From Pisolithus tinctorius (taxonomy: Eukaryota > Basidiomycota > Agaricomycetes > Boletales > Pisolithaceae): DNA of 64,000 nt. The notes under the pieces were generated by a model. That model searched no databases, had not been told where the DNA came from, and saw nothing but the letters and a program-made list of their open reading frames with translations. The stretch lies in contig JANFAH010000008.1 in NCBI GenBank assembly GCA_024663395.1, positions 558,001-622,000 of the forward strand, in the 5' to 3' direction. Position numbers and translations under genes: made by a program. Within the stretch, counting starts at the first letter, position 1. Every line of letters starts with the position of its first letter. Shown here one piece after another: positions 33,240 to 45,626 of the stretch.

Positions 33240-35020
33240 ATTGTGAAGGATAATCTCATTCTACTAAAACAACTGCTGATGTATCCCAATAGGCGGAAGC
33301 TTAGCGAATGCATGGCTTTGTGATATAGCATAGTTAACATGAAACTTAAAAAATGAGATAGCAGGATGGTCTCATTCTGCTAAAACTGGAGTCAATGGAG
33401 CCTGATAGATGGAACCTGAATGCATGGGCTATGCTATTTACAGCGTTCACTTGGGATTTACAAAACATGATAACAGCTAATAATAGGATAACAATGCAAA
33501 GAAAGATGTCAGCCTGTGAAAACAGCATTCCATGGATCCTGATAGGCACATCTGAGTCTGCTAATATGGCTGCTGATGAATCCCAATAGACAGACACTGT
33601 CATATCCATGACTCTCGGACTCGGACTCAGCCCAGTCCAGACCCCTAGCCCCTATCTCCGGTCAACTCCGGTCCTAGTCCAGCCTAGAAAACCCAATCCT
33701 GGCCCTAGATAACTCAACTCTGGCCTGCATAACTCAAGTCCGGTGTTTTACCCCTATCTCCGGTCTGTTTCGGCCTCCTGGCCTTGTACTGCTCCACCCC
33801 GGTCCTCCTAGGCCTATGTCCAGGTCACCCGGACATAACTCCAGTCTGTTTCCCTTTGTTTGTACTATATTTAGTCTAGCCCGTTCATCTGACTTTTGCT
33901 TACTGTACAAATCCTGTGTCTGACCCCGGTATGCCGGTCACCCGGACTTTAGCTATTAGTCTCTGCACAGCCTCTGTGGCTATCCTCACTCTTGCTAATC
34001 ATCTTGCTAATAGCTTATTCACAAGTCCGGCTTCATGTTCTTTACTCCGGACTGGCCTCATGTATTTAACCCCTGTACATACTTTGTAGCACCCTCAGTC
34101 AGAATATCAACTTAGTATTACCCTCAACTCCGTATTACCCCTTGATCTACTCTATAGCTAAGGCCGAGCCTTTAGCTATCCCCGGCCCCTGTCCCGGACC
34201 TCTCCCCAGCTTGCATAAGGGTACAGCACATAAGCTGAGACCAAGGGAGGTAGATCCAACCCCGGACCGGCTTTCCCTTGTGCGCACTCCAACACTGGTC
34301 GGTTTCCCACACTACCGGTCTTGTTCCCGCACTCCCGGCCTTAAGTCCGGTCCTCCGGACTTAGCCCCTGACCTCCGGCCTTGACTCCGGTCTAACCGGA
34401 CTTGGCCCCTGTCTCCCGGCCTTGGTTCTGGCCACTCGGACTTGGCCCTTGTCTCTCGGCCTTGACTTTGGCCACTCGGACTTAACCCCTGTCACCCGGT
34501 CTTGAAGCCCGGTCACTCCGAGGGTAAACCCGTACTTCACAGACACCTGGCAAACAAGCAGCTATGCTATTTACAGTGTTCACTTGGGAGTTACAAAACA
34601 AGATAATGGCTAATAATAGGATAACAATGCAAAGGAAGATGTCAGCCTGTGAAAACAGCATTCTGTGGATCCTGATAGGTGGAACCCTTCCAAATGAGCA
34701 GCCTGTGCAATATGCAAGGTTGATATGGACTGTCTCAACCTGCTAACATGGCATTCAATGGATCCTGATAGATGGAACCCTTCAAAGTGAGCGGACTGTG
34801 TGAGATGCAAGGCTGAGAGCAATTGGTCATCAGATGCAAATGCAAAGCAATATTCTCATTGCGCTAATGTAGGATCCAAGGTATTCCCACAGGTGGGACA
34901 TGTGCAAACAAGCGGAGTGTGAGATTCACAAGGTTCAATTCAGGGAAAAAGTTGCATTCTGCTATTGCTGGAGCCAATGTATTTCAATAGGCAGAAGCTT
35001 GGCAAATGAGCAGATAAATA
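33240..35020. repeat. Degenerate tandem repeat with inserted LTR
   Basis: Variants of cattctgctaa...ggagtcaatggatcctgatagRtggaacc...aaatgagcag recur at 33260, 33375, 33520, 34665, 34740, 34850 and 34960, spaced roughly 75-150 bp. A longer block of about 130 bp (atgctatttacagYgttcacttggga through cagcctgtgaaaacagcattc) occurs at 33431 and again at 34564, one on each side of the solo LTR, too far from the insertion point to be its target duplication. The array is therefore older than the LTR. Confidence 0.6.
33598..34541 (+). mobile_element. Solo LTR, family A, copy 1
   Basis: 944 bp starting TGTCATATCC and ending GTACTTCACA, flanked by the perfect 5-bp target duplication GACAC (33593-33597 and 34542-34546). 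It matches 61728-62631 in the same orientation and 37580-40324 inverted. CCGG sites are numerous and arranged in short tandem CCGGactt/ggcc motifs in the 3' half. No internal coding region remains. Confidence 0.9.
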
Positions 35021-35358
35021 TGTCTCTGCAGATGGAAATACAACCAAGGGCATTCAGCCAGTCACTAGTGCTCAATTAACCCTCTGCAGTGAGCAATAAA
35101 TATTCTGTTTCCCAACAATGGTTTGTTGCTGTTCATCTCAGCCCATGGACGCATGAACCTTTCCAGACAGATGATATACATACTCATGTCATACCAGACA
35201 TATCCACAATGGAAATAAAACATGCAAAAGGTGAATGAATGGGCTAGCTTGCCACTTGATGTCTCCTGTGAAGTACCCACTGACCTGCCCATCAGCTACA
35301 GGGTGGAATGCAAGGGTGGGGGACAGAAACTGCAGGTTCACATTGAGCTAACATATAA
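35021..35358. other. Gap 3' of the KDZ transposase
   Basis: No gene seen; probably transposase 3' flank. Confidence 0.35.
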
Positions 35359-38188
35359 CTACAAATCTTTCTCCAGGACAAACTGAATATCAGTCACATT
35401 CATGGCCTGCCATTTGTGTTCAGCATGCTCAGCCAACCTTGAATACATCGTCCTCTGCCTCACTGCATAACACTGCACCCCAGGAGCTCCAATAGTGCTG
35501 CTTCCCATCTGTATCTTATGCCATTCTTTTGCTCGAAATCTGAAGAAACTTATAGCCCATTGAAATTCTGATATTATGAGCTCTTCCTCTTCTTCCCAAT
35601 GATCTTTGACAGATTTTGCTTGCAGCCAATGAATGTGATAAACTAATTGAAGAAAGTTCATCAACCTTAAAGCACTGTTGAACAGTAAGGTCAACATACA
35701 TTCAGACATCCAACTCTTTGATTCTGTGTCCCGTGGGACATCGATCGACCAAAACCATGGAAGATGGGTTCCGTGGTGCTCCTGTGCATTTTGGGAGAAG
35801 GCCGCTGTCGGCACAGCCAGGTCTTCTTTATGAAGCTCTTGATAACATCCTAAGATATCTGCACCTGTGCCAAGTGCAACCATGGCATCTCTGCATTGAT
35901 TATAAATGGTGGCCTGTTTTTTTACTGAGACATTGATAGTGCGGATCATATCCCAGGCCTGAGTTTTCGTGGAATAGCTCTTAGCTGTGCGCACCACCCC
36001 CTGAAAGACAGCCACCTTGTCTGCCAATGTAAGACAGAGGCCATGTAGCGCATCATTAGCTTGACCTGTGCGAAGCTTCAGCTCCATTTCTGCAAGATTT
36101 TGAAGCCCATGAGCTTGACATGTGTCAATGCCAAGAGTGGATGGAAGCAGCAATTTATCCTGCAGTCCTGCCAGGGTTCCATCTGAGGCAGGCAACTCAT
36201 CCCCCACATTGTCCAGCCAACCATCATCCGAAGAATAATCCTGCTTGGAATTTGCGTCAAGAAATGCAGTCAGCTGTACAGATTCACTGGCAGAAGTGTT
36301 GGAGCCCACTTCAAGGTGCAGCTTCAAGTAAATCATGGCATCCATGATAAAACCTGATTGTTCAGATGGAATGCAATCAGCATGGTGTGCCATAGCCAAT
36401 TTTTTCAATTCTGATGCCCATTCCCTGATGTCCTTTCTGTCCATGTGAAGTGAGGTTATGGCCTCTTGTAAGCATAAACCATGCACTAGCCAACTAGCTG
36501 CTCCATGTAGGCTTCTGCTGGGTCTTGGTTCCTCCAATAATGCTAGTTTGATGGCATGCACTGTTGGTGCTTCTTGTGATATGTAAGTATTTTGTGTTTA
36601 TCCAAAAAGGCAGACACCATACCTGCCCTTAATTGAACTTTGAAGATGTCCATGGCAGATGGGTTGTTGACATGATCTTGCAGTGCATGAATCTCTTGTG
36701 TTCACCAGCTGTCTTGCTGCTCTGCAGTCAAGGCTTCATCTAGCTTTATATATGCCTGCCTCGCCAATGGCACTGCTGCTTGAGCTGCTTTGAGCTTCTG
36801 TGATAGGCTATCCACTTAATCTTGGATGTCAGAGAGTGTGCTGCAAGTGGATCCTCAGACTAACCAATCTGAATCATCTTCATGAAGTTGGAATCATTCA
36901 TCTGGAAATCCAGCAGTTCTTGGTGATGTGGTGAGGTCATCCTGCATGCAGATGTGGATGCCACATTAAGGATGGACCACAATGTTTCAATGATTTCTCC
37001 ATCTGCCCATCTGGCCCCCTTGATGAACAGTGGGGCATACCATGCATAACATTCCTTCTTGTGCCCATGCACATGCCATATGCTGATTCCAGGGATAATC
37101 TGAAGTGACATTGGGATATCAATCAATTCACTTCAACCCACATGCTTCCACAGATTCTTCATGTAGGAGCAGTTAATGTTATAGAAGCAAACAACTTGTT
37201 TGATCCCTTCCATATTGTATCCCAATGCATTTGCCAAAGAGTAGTCCATGTTCAACTGTCTGCAGTGCCATCACTGGGTGTCAAAATCGATGATTCAACC
37301 TCATACCTTTCTCCTTTTTGGAAGTCAACAACACAATGTGGATAAAAGCATCTGTGCCATGCACATGCAGTTGCCCCAATTCTGGTCACATGAAGCTTTC
37401 CCCAGGCTGTGTTTGCCTGACTGATAGCTCTGTGGTTGTTGCAGGTGGATTTCTGTGCCTGAGCTCAGATCATGTTTTGCATGGGTTGAATGAATTCATA
37501 CCTCTGCAATATGTGGAGTGGCCTTCAAATAGTCTGTGTAGTGTGGATTGGTCACCATATAACCTAGTCCATCCATCAATGTGAAGTATGGGTTTACCCT
37601 CGGGTGACTGGGCTTCAAGACCGGGTGACAGGGGCTAAGTCCGAGTGGCCAAAGTCAAGGCCAGGAGACAGGGACTGAGTCTGGTTGGACCAGAGTTAAG
37701 GCCGGAGGTCAGGGGCTAAGTCCAGAGGACTGGGCTTAAGGCCGGGAGTGCAGGAATAAGACCAGTAGTGTGGGAAACCGACTGGTGTCACACACCAAAG
37801 GTGTTGTGGACATGGTTACAGCTGACTCTGCCTAACTCATCGACGAGTTGCGCACAATGCCCAAGCATGCAGATGAAGACTAAAGGCCTCATGCGTAGAA
37901 AGACTGTTGGATGTTAACAGTCATCCTTTGCACAAGAACGAGTCGTCAGTGCTAAAGAGAAAAGAGGAAGCGAGTTAAGTGCACCTTAAAGGTTTTTAGC
38001 GCCCATGTATGGCATTCTGGTTTTCGTCGTATCTCCACTATTTCCAAAGATATCAACTCCATTCCCACACTCGCTTAAAGTGCTCAGCTCCACGATTCTT
38101 CCTTCCAAATTTGGAGAGGATCCTCGCACCCTGCATGTTTCTACAGCACTCCATCCATCAGACACTCATTTCGCTAAGTCCATCAATC

Positions 38189-38713
38189 ATGGCCACCTCT
38201 TCATTGGTCGTCTCGCTTGTCTCATTTGCCAGAGACAGTGGCTACGTATATCTGCCAGGCATTCCCACCAGCTTCTGTCCTGAAGCCCCCTGGTTCATCC
38301 CATCATTGTCAGCCCCGTCTCATCCCATGCAGCTTGGTCAGCGTGTCCTCCTTGTCAGTATGACTTCCAGAAGGACGTTCTTTGGTCACCTCAGGTCTAT
38401 CACTTGGTTAGAAAGGTCTTATGTGGTTGTTTCAGTCTCCCCAGTTGATGAAGCATATGGATTGTTCCTCCCTGCTCCCTGCACCGTCTTTATTCCAGTC
38501 TCGTCCATCATTCTTCCCGCATTGCGACAGCTGCAGTATAATCTACTGTCCTCCAGCCTCCCTGATCGCATTCATGACGAGTATGACATGCATCTTGCCT
38601 TCTTACTGCAAGATCCAGCAGAAGACATCCCCCTTCTCCTCCTCCTCCATCAGAACCCCATTCATGAAGTTTTTGTTAACTTCGCTGAGAGGATGGAAGG
38701 GTGGGAGATGTGA
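38189..38713 (+). CDS. Open frame conserved inside LTR family N
   Basis: 174 codons from the ATG at 38189, beginning MATSSLVVSLVSFARDSG and containing PGIPTSFCPEAPWFIPSLS and SPVDEAYGLFLPAPC. The second N copy has the same frame from 54845 with about a dozen substitutions, mostly conservative or CpG-type, before a frameshift near its end. The frame stays open over 150 codons in both copies and lies upstream of the TATA box, in what would be U3. No known domain. It could be a captured gene piece or a chance frame. Confidence 0.35.
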   Translation: MATSSLVVSLVSFARDSGYVYLPGIPTSFCPEAPWFIPSLSAPSHPMQLGQRVLLVSMTSRRTFFGHLRSITWLERSYVVVSVSPVDEAYGLFLPAPCTVFIPVSSIILPALRQLQYNLLSSSLPDRIHDEYDMHLAFLLQDPAEDIPLLLLLHQNPIHEVFVNFAERMEGWEM

Positions 38714-39104
38714 TTGCATATGCTCTCATTGCCCCACAGACCCCCAATGCCCTAGCCCCCTTTGACACCTGACTCATGCCCTTCAATTCTGGAATTAATA
38801 CTTCCCTGTCTGGAAACACCATCCATCTGTCATGCCATCTTTGGATCTAGAGATGTCTCCACTGAGATCTAACTTGCATCGCCACCCCCTAATGTGATAT
38901 CAGTGCACTTACTCAGTTTCTGATTCTATTTGACTCATTTTGTGATATTTTGACTATCCTTGACTCATTCATTGCCAATACTTACCAGTCCTCTGTGCTT
39001 GCTTACTTTTCATTTCTCACTTACTCATCATGATTACTCAGTCCTTACTCATTACTTACCAAGTGTTTGTGCCTTGTTTGTCACAAGCTATGCTCCCCCC
39101 TCAG

Positions 39105-39112
39105 TATATAAA
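39105..39112 (+). promoter_or_regulatory. TATA box of LTR N copy 1
   Basis: TATATAAA followed by CCCCCATGTACTTAGCTAC, identical in copy 2. It is a likely core promoter that would direct transcription rightward. Confidence 0.6.
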
Positions 39113-41683
39113 CCCCCATGTACTTAGCTACAAAAAAGCAATTCAGAAGCAGTCCAGCAGTCAGTCCAGTGCCTATCTCATCATTGACAGTTGAGGCTCC
39201 ATGAAGGGGTCTACCTGTCATCATTCGTATACTTGGTAGTTGAGGCTCATTCGGAAGAGTCTATCTGCCTCCATCATTCATCTGAAGCTTCCTCTTAGTC
39301 AGCAGTCTTAGTCATCCCTCCACTCCTGCGTAACTCGTCAACGACTTGTGCCAGGAGCACATTTTATCGAAGTCCATTATTCCAAGAAGTCCTTTCAGCT
39401 GAACACCTTCACTCTGTTCAGCATCCCCTCCTCAGTCATCATCCATTCATCTACTCCTGCGTAACTCGTCGTCGACTTGCGCTAGGAGCACCCTGCCATT
39501 GAAGTTTCCCCCTCTTAGGTTTCTGCACTCCAGGTTCTGTGGAGGCACACCACCACTCGCTTTACATTTGTCTTTTGTGTTGGTTTTGGTTGGTTTTCAC
39601 CACCTTTCCACACTTTGACTCACACCAGTGTTGGAGTGTGCACAAGGGGAAGCCAGTCTGGGGTTGGGTCTACCTTCCTTGGTCTCAGCTTATGTGCTGT
39701 ACCCTTATGCAAGCCAGGGAGAGGTCCAGGACAGGGGCCAGGGATAGCTTAAGGCTCGGCCTTAGCTATAGAGTAGTCTCGAGGGGTAATATGGAGTTGA
39801 GGGTAATACTAAGTTGATATTCTGACTGAGGGTGCTATGAAGTATGTACAGGGGTTAAATACATGAGGCTGGTCCGGAGTAATGAACATGAAGCCAGACT
39901 TGTTGATAAGCTATTAGAAAGATGATTAGCAAGAGGAGGACAGCCATAGTGGCTGTGCTGAGGCTAATAGCTAAAGTCTGGGTGACTGGCATAACTGGGG
40001 TCAGACACAGGATTGTACAGTAAGCAAAGTCAGATGAATGGGCTAGACTAAATATAGTATAAACAAAGGGAAACAGACCAGAGTTATGTCCGGGTGACCT
40101 GGACATAGACCTGGGAGTACTGGGGTGGAGCAGTGCAAGGCCGGGAGGCTGAAGTGGACCGGAGATAGGGGTAAAACACTGGACTTAAGTTATTTGGGCT
40201 GGAGTTGGGTTATTCAGGACCGGAGTTGGGTTTCCTAGGTCGGACTAGGACCAGACTTGACCGGAGATAGGGGCTAGGGGTCTGGGCTGGACTGGGACCA
40301 AGTCCGAGAGTCATGGATATGACAATCAACTGCACTTGATCTTCGGATTTCCACTCATCCATGTGTTCTGCTTTAAAGTTTCTGTCCATTACTACCATGC
40401 AGGTGAACCACCAGCTGGAGAAGGTCAGCATATGAGGATTGCATTATTGGAGCAGCTTACTGGTCCAAATCCTCATTGGTATCAACATTTATTCCAGGCT
40501 GGGGGCATGCTGCACAAAATAATGCCAGTCTGCCTTTCTCTGCTGACCTGGTTGTCCTGCAGAATCCATTCCATTTAAGTAGCTTGAGGTATCGCCATTT
40601 CCGTGCAACCCATAGAAGCTCATGGTATCTATCCTGATTGACCCTTCAGATATTCCAACACTTGGAACCAAAATACCAAATCTTACTGGAATGAGGTGTG
40701 GAAACACACTGGATGTGATCTGATGCAACTTGCTGTAATAGTTCATACCAGATGTTCCACATTCCAGGTTGTCCCTCAGGAAGTCATCCAGAACTGCAAA
40801 TGTGAATGCAGTGCTTGGCTTCTCAAACATTGAGGGAAATAGTTTGGCTCTGAGTAACTGTATGTATTGGGCTTCTGCATTCTCACATTCACACCAATTC
40901 ACTACAATGAAATGAACACTTGTAACATCCATGACAGTGAGATATCAATATCTTGACCCTGCTGGAGGATGGAGGTGCTTTGGGTTTTCTTTGATATCTT
41001 CCACATCTTCCCACTCTTGATCATCCATGGGCAGAGGTTCACCTGCTGCTTGCTGGGCTTGTGTGATTGCATGGGGATAGAGTGCTCCACCATGTCCCAG
41101 GTGCAACTGAATGCCAGTCTGTGGGTCATGATGTGAATGTAATTCTGGGCAACCAACTGATCTCTCACCATATGGAAGGCAGATTCCTCATAGAAGTCCC
41201 CTGTCCACTGTTGGATCCTGTGGAAAGGCAGGCTCTCATGACTCTTCCAGCAACATTCTGTGCAGAATAGGGGCTGATGCAAGCAATCCGGACATCTGTA
41301 CACCCCATCATTGCCACACCAGGTGCAGTTCCTTGGCTCTGGGGAGGCTTCCAGCTCCAGGAGTATCTTCAAGAACTCCCCCTTCCATGGAACCCATTCA
41401 TGGATGTAATCGTTCTGCATCTGACACATCATATGAAGTCTGCTTTTGGGTTGGCAAACTGCTGCATACCTTTTTCCATGGTAACATCAGCTGCTGGACT
41501 GGTGGGCTCATGCTTTCATGTCTGTTGAAGGCTGAATCCACCCATGCATCAAAGTACTTGTGGGAGCAAGACCTTGAATGCTTGGATGGCGAGGATTGGG
41601 GAGAATGGACAGGGGTTGTTGGATCTGGCTGTTTGATTGCAACTTCTACCAATCATGATCTATATCTACCTCCAGTTCTCTGA

Positions 41684-42366
41684 GTCTTGACTTCCAGCTG
41701 CTTCACCTGATGGCCCGGGGTGGGACCAATCATTCTCATGCCCTTTTGAGTGCTTCCCTTGGCCATCTGGAGGTTGCTGATTTGACAGTATGAGGTCAGT
41801 TGTTAGAAATGCTACTGCTAGTGCAAGTCACTTTATCATTTAGCTCTATTGATGTCGGTACCTTAACACATGTCAGGGCATAAATACAAATGCAACTACA
41901 CTGGCCTCATGCAATGCATGGCACTGCCTTCTTATTACTGCTCAATCCCTGCCCACACATTCCCTTCCTGCTGCAACATTACCTGGGTGCTTTGCCTGGA
42001 TTATGATGGCGAATTTGGATGCTATATTAGCTGATGAAGGTGAAACGAGATGTTTGGTATCAATATAAGTATGGATATGATTGGGCAAGCCAACTGACAG
42101 CCTGGATGCAAACTGGGAGCTAATCTGCCTTTGGGCAGGATCCTGTCAAAGAGATCAGCCTGATTGGATATTTTGGTCACTTCACAGAGCTCCTGTCAAA
42201 GATATCAGCCTGATTGGATATTTCAGTTGCTTCATGGAGGTCTGAACAAATTCCTTGGCATGACCACACTAGTACTGAAATGCATTGAGACCAAACAAGG
42301 GCACAAAAAAACTTAGTAGCCAACCATCTATTATACACCATTATACATCATACCACATCATACTCC
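41684..42366. other. Divergent gap between KDZ transposase and HMG-like gene
   Basis: No coding support. It likely contains both promoters of the KDZ element and includes the short duplication listed separately. Confidence 0.4.
42139..42239 (+). repeat. Tandem duplication of about 52 bp
   Basis: The string cctgtcaaagaKatcagcctgattggatatttYRgt occurs at 42143 and 42191 within the gap upstream of the HMG-like gene. It could be a doubled binding site. Confidence 0.6.
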
Positions 42367-45110
42367 ATGGAGTCCCAGTACAAATCAGACACCTGGGATC
42401 AGATGGAAAGAGATGATGCTGATGGTGAGTGAGATATAGAACCATCAGATGTGGGGAAAAGGGAGGAAGAAATGTTTGAAGTGGAAGAGTTGGAGATCCT
42501 TGGGCACCGATGCCAGGAATGGAGGCAAGCAGGGAAGAAGAAGCCTGCAGTTCTGCTATCCATATGGGAGGAGATGCAGGGATTGGACAGGAACAAAGAG
42601 TTGAGAGGGAGCAAAGTCCAGACCAAGTGCAAGGTATGCTCTAAAAGTTCTGATTTGGATGCTCACAATTCAAAGCACCCTTGTAGCTAATACAAGATTG
42701 GTTGAAAAAGCCCCTCTGTTCAAAGAAGCCCCAAATTACCCTTAGATCCAGTTACAAATACTCTGCAGGCAGTGGTCTGCAAATTGTACCAAGAGCAAAT
42801 ACAGGAGAAGCTTGCAAAAATGAAAGTAGAAGAAGGCAATACCCATGGAAGCAAGCAGATCCAACAGTATCAGAATGCATTGACAGCTTTTATTCAGGAT
42901 GACCTGATGGAGGAACAATTGGCTGCAGCTGAAGATATAGTGGAAAGGTGGAATGGGCGGGAAGGCCCTGTGCCAGAGACAAAAGCAAGGTGCAATTTCA
43001 TGAGGTCAACTTCCCAGTCTTCAATTTATCCTGGTTCCCAGGAATGCAGCCAAGTATGGGTACAAGTATGTCCAAAACTTTGCAATGGAGATGTGGAGAT
43101 ATTGTGGAATGCACATAGTGTGTATGGCTGGGTGGAAAAATGAGGAGGGAACTATACAGGCATGCACATGAGTCCACCATATTCTCCTCTAGGCCTAGGT
43201 AAGACTCATGCAATGACAGTATGGACTTCAATAATGAAATCATGGATGGGATCCCCTTCAATGATGTCCACACACTGGAAGGAAGCTGGCAAGAGTGCCT
43301 TGGGAAACATTTGAGGAACCAGGAACACCACCCAAGCATGATGGCGAGTCAAGTCCTGAACATGCTCGGAAAAAGACAGCAGCCAAAGCAACGAGGATGG
43401 GCAAGGTTGACTCCATGAAATTGGTGAAAAATGCCAATGGAGAGATTTGGATAGGAGAAATTGTGGGCCTTGCTGGGACCAAATACAAAAAACGGTTTGT
43501 GGATTTATGGCTGCTCACTACCGTGAGTGGCCAGAGTATTTAGTCTCCTCAATCTCTGACAAGTGCTATCAGGATTAGCATGTGGAAATCCCTTGTCAGC
43601 AGTGCTGTTCAAGAATTTCGGTCATCATCAAGCAGAAATGATAGCAGCCCACCATCTTCCTGAAGGATTTACCTTTGACTGTGACCAAAGTCACATGTGG
43701 ATGACAACAGCTACCCAGCTGCTGTCCTTTTGGTGCAAGTGACAGGAAACCCATCCAAATGATGTGTTTGGATTTCAGAAATGGATTGATTGATCTGGTG
43801 AGCTGCAGCCACTGGTGGATAGAACTTTGGTACCCCTCCAGGTTGTGAGGCAGTGGAAATACCAAAAGACACCTGCCCCCAAATACAAAAAGAATCCTGG
43901 AAGGAAAAATGTCAAGGGCAAGGGTAAAGTGCAGGAAGAGGGAGTGGCAGATGATAGTGCAGATGATAGTGCAGATGATAGTGCAGATGATAGCACAGAA
44001 GACAGCCCAGATGACAGTTTGGATGATCACAGTAAGGCTGAGGGGAGCAATGTTGGAACAGATGATCCCTCCACTAAAAAGGTGTGCCATGTGAGATTTT
44101 CATGCATGACAGATCAGCACTAATGTGATTCCGGTCTTCAGGTATCTGGTGGGAGGCAAAACCATGCCAAGACGCCATTCCCTTCTCGTTCCTGCTCAAA
44201 TCCCCCACCAGCTGATGGTTCCCATAATGAGTGGCTCTCTGCACCTCCAGCCTATGCAAACACCCCAGTGCATCATCCATGAAATAAAGCACTAACTGAT
44301 GATAATGGGAGGGAAAGCAATGGCCATGATTCTGATGATGAAACTGATGAAGACACTTATTTGCCCACCCTACCCAATTCAAAGAAATCAGCAACATCCC
44401 TGAATAGTGAGCTTCCCACTGTAACTTGTATTGCAGCAAACCCTGATCTGCACTCAGGGAGCAAGTACACAACTGAACTACAGGACCACTCAGAATACAC
44501 AGATGCAGATGGATTGGAGAGCATTCCTTTCACTGACCTCCCAACTGAGGAGGGGTCAATGAGCAGAAACAAAGGTGGAAAGCTGAAATCCACCCTGAAG
44601 CACATGCACAAGGCAAGTTTGGTCATGTTGAATCAGTTGTCATGGCTAACAAGTTTGTGCTGTGTGTTAAGTAGGCTCTGTCAGAATCGAGTGAGCCAGA
44701 CATGAATCGACATCAACCTGGGGCCAAATACTTGTCCAAGTCCAACAATAATGGATCTGTGACCTCCAATGCAGCATCCATGAATGTGAAACAGGGCATC
44801 CCTGGGAGCACCTGGAAGTCACCTCATGTCAGAAAGGCCCCTGCAAGGCCAGATGCAGATGTTCCATCTCCTGATGCAAAGAGATTGCGCAAGCAAACAG
44901 GCAGCAATCAGAAGTGGAAGTAGTTGTTGAATCCCTCAAACATTCAGAGCAGAAACCTTTTTTGGAACTTGTGTATGGTCTATAGAGGGCTTAGCCTAGT
45001 TTTACACATTAGAATACAAGTGTATGGAATGTACAGTAGCTCATGACACCATGGTGGTTGTGAGAGGCGTCTTTGATTTCAGAGAGAGGGATAGTTAAGT
45101 GGGACAGTTG
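42367..45110 (+). pseudogene. KDZ-linked HMG-like gene, decayed
   Basis: Pieces in order: MESQYKSDTWDQMERDDADG (42367), EILGHRCQEWRQAGKKKPAV (about 42490-42560), a helical segment IVERWNGREGPVP (about 42930-42980), then in another frame YGYKYVQNFAMEMWRYCGMH with AGWKNEEGT (about 43045-43150), DFNNEIMDGIPFNDVHTLEG (43224-43283), GEIWIGEIVGL (about 43440), GFTFDCD and MWMTTATQLLSFW (about 43660-43740), and an acidic DDSADDS repeat (43950-44030). I recognise the EMWRYCGM...DFN pattern from proteins that accompany KDZ transposons in mushrooms and were described as carrying a divergent HMG domain; this is memory-based. Frames shift repeatedly and stops are present, so it is not functional. It is divergent from the transposase, consistent with one element. 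Confidence 0.5.
43953..44036 (+). repeat. 12-bp coding repeat
   Basis: Four near-perfect copies of GATGATAGTGCA followed by diverged copies, encoding an acidic DDSA repeat in the HMG-like gene. Confidence 0.8.
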
Positions 45111-45626
45111 AGCAGGACAATTGAGTGGAGAGCTGAGCAGGACAGGTCTATGTATTGGCCATGTGGAAGTGACTGGCAGCTATCTATGTAGGGAGATATT
45201 GCTGCTCATCTCCCATGTATTGCTGTTACCCAAAATTTGGCTCTGTCTGCCATTGTCCAACCTTGCTTTCCACAGTGTGAATGATATTCTTGCCATTGTT
45301 CCTACAAGTTTAAATCTTGATTGATCATTGAGCTATCAGTGAACCCATCATTGTCAAATATGTCCACCAAACAGTCCTGCCAAGTTCATTTCTGTTGTCA
45401 AGGTGAGGTTGTCTTCATTGTTGGATCCAGTGACCTAAGCCATCCACAGCTAATGTAAGACCAATCAAGCCAAGGCAATCTAGCTCCCATGTGAAGCAGT
45501 CCAAAAATCTGGAGGAGAGGCTAGTACAACTGCATGAGTTGCAAGAGCCAACCCCACCACCAATTGTCTCAAGTGGAAGGGCAGATATGGCAGGGTCAGA
45601 CATCAATATTGCAGTCAGTGAGTGAA

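Larger units (their letters stand above)
37786..39624 (+). mobile_element. Solo LTR, family N, copy 1 (nested)
   Basis: 1839 bp starting TGTCACACACC and ending TTTGACTCACA. It splits LTR family A. The empty site in other A copies reads ACCGG; here the left flank is CTGG and the right flank CCAG, explained by a CCGG duplication in which each copy lost its CpG. It matches 54442-56295 along its full length. It contains a 174-codon open frame, a TATA box and three copies of a palindromic motif. No gag or pol is present. Confidence 0.8.
37580..40324 (-). mobile_element. Solo LTR, family A, copy 2, split by a nested LTR
   Basis: Inverted copy of the family A LTR, beginning TGTGAAGTA and ending GGATATGACA, with perfect 5-bp target duplication ATCAA (37575-37579 and 40325-40329). 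Removing the nested element leaves about 900 bp, the same length as copy 3. Many CCGG sites of copy 3 appear here as CCAG or CTGG, so this copy is the most decayed. It interrupts the KDZ transposase. Confidence 0.9.
35359..41683 (-). pseudogene. KDZ transposase, CxC2 type, disrupted
   Basis: Minus-strand pieces in order: CTWCGNDGVYRCPDC and LFCTECCWKSHESLPFHRIQ (about 41330-41190), the CxC2 zinc-binding cluster; FPSMFEKPSTAFTFAVLDDF with LRDNLECGTSGMNYYSKL (about 40840-40720); VMDRNFKAEHM (about 40390-40350), the region of the first catalytic Asp; then, beyond an inserted LTR, IWHVHGHKKECYAWYAPLFI and ADGEIIETLW (37090-36970) with the acidic catalytic motif; and a 400-codon C-terminus (36561-35359) including LGIDTCQAHGLQNLAEMELK and GQANDALHGLCLTLADK. 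This is the order of KDZ (Kyakuja-Dileera-Zisupton) transposases. Frameshifts and stops occur between pieces, and a solo LTR at 37580-40324 removes the core, so it is inactive. The C-terminal 400 codons remain open. Confidence 0.85.

Noticed and set aside
33600..34540. Small plus-strand protein in LTR A (Pro/Arg-rich)
   Set aside because: The frame follows tandem CCGG-rich motifs of the LTR and is not preserved in the inverted copy.
37786..39624. LTR N as a non-autonomous DNA transposon
   Set aside because: Ends are TG...CA without long inverted repeats, the target copy is 4-5 bp, and there is a TATA box with downstream leader-like sequence, all typical of an LTR.
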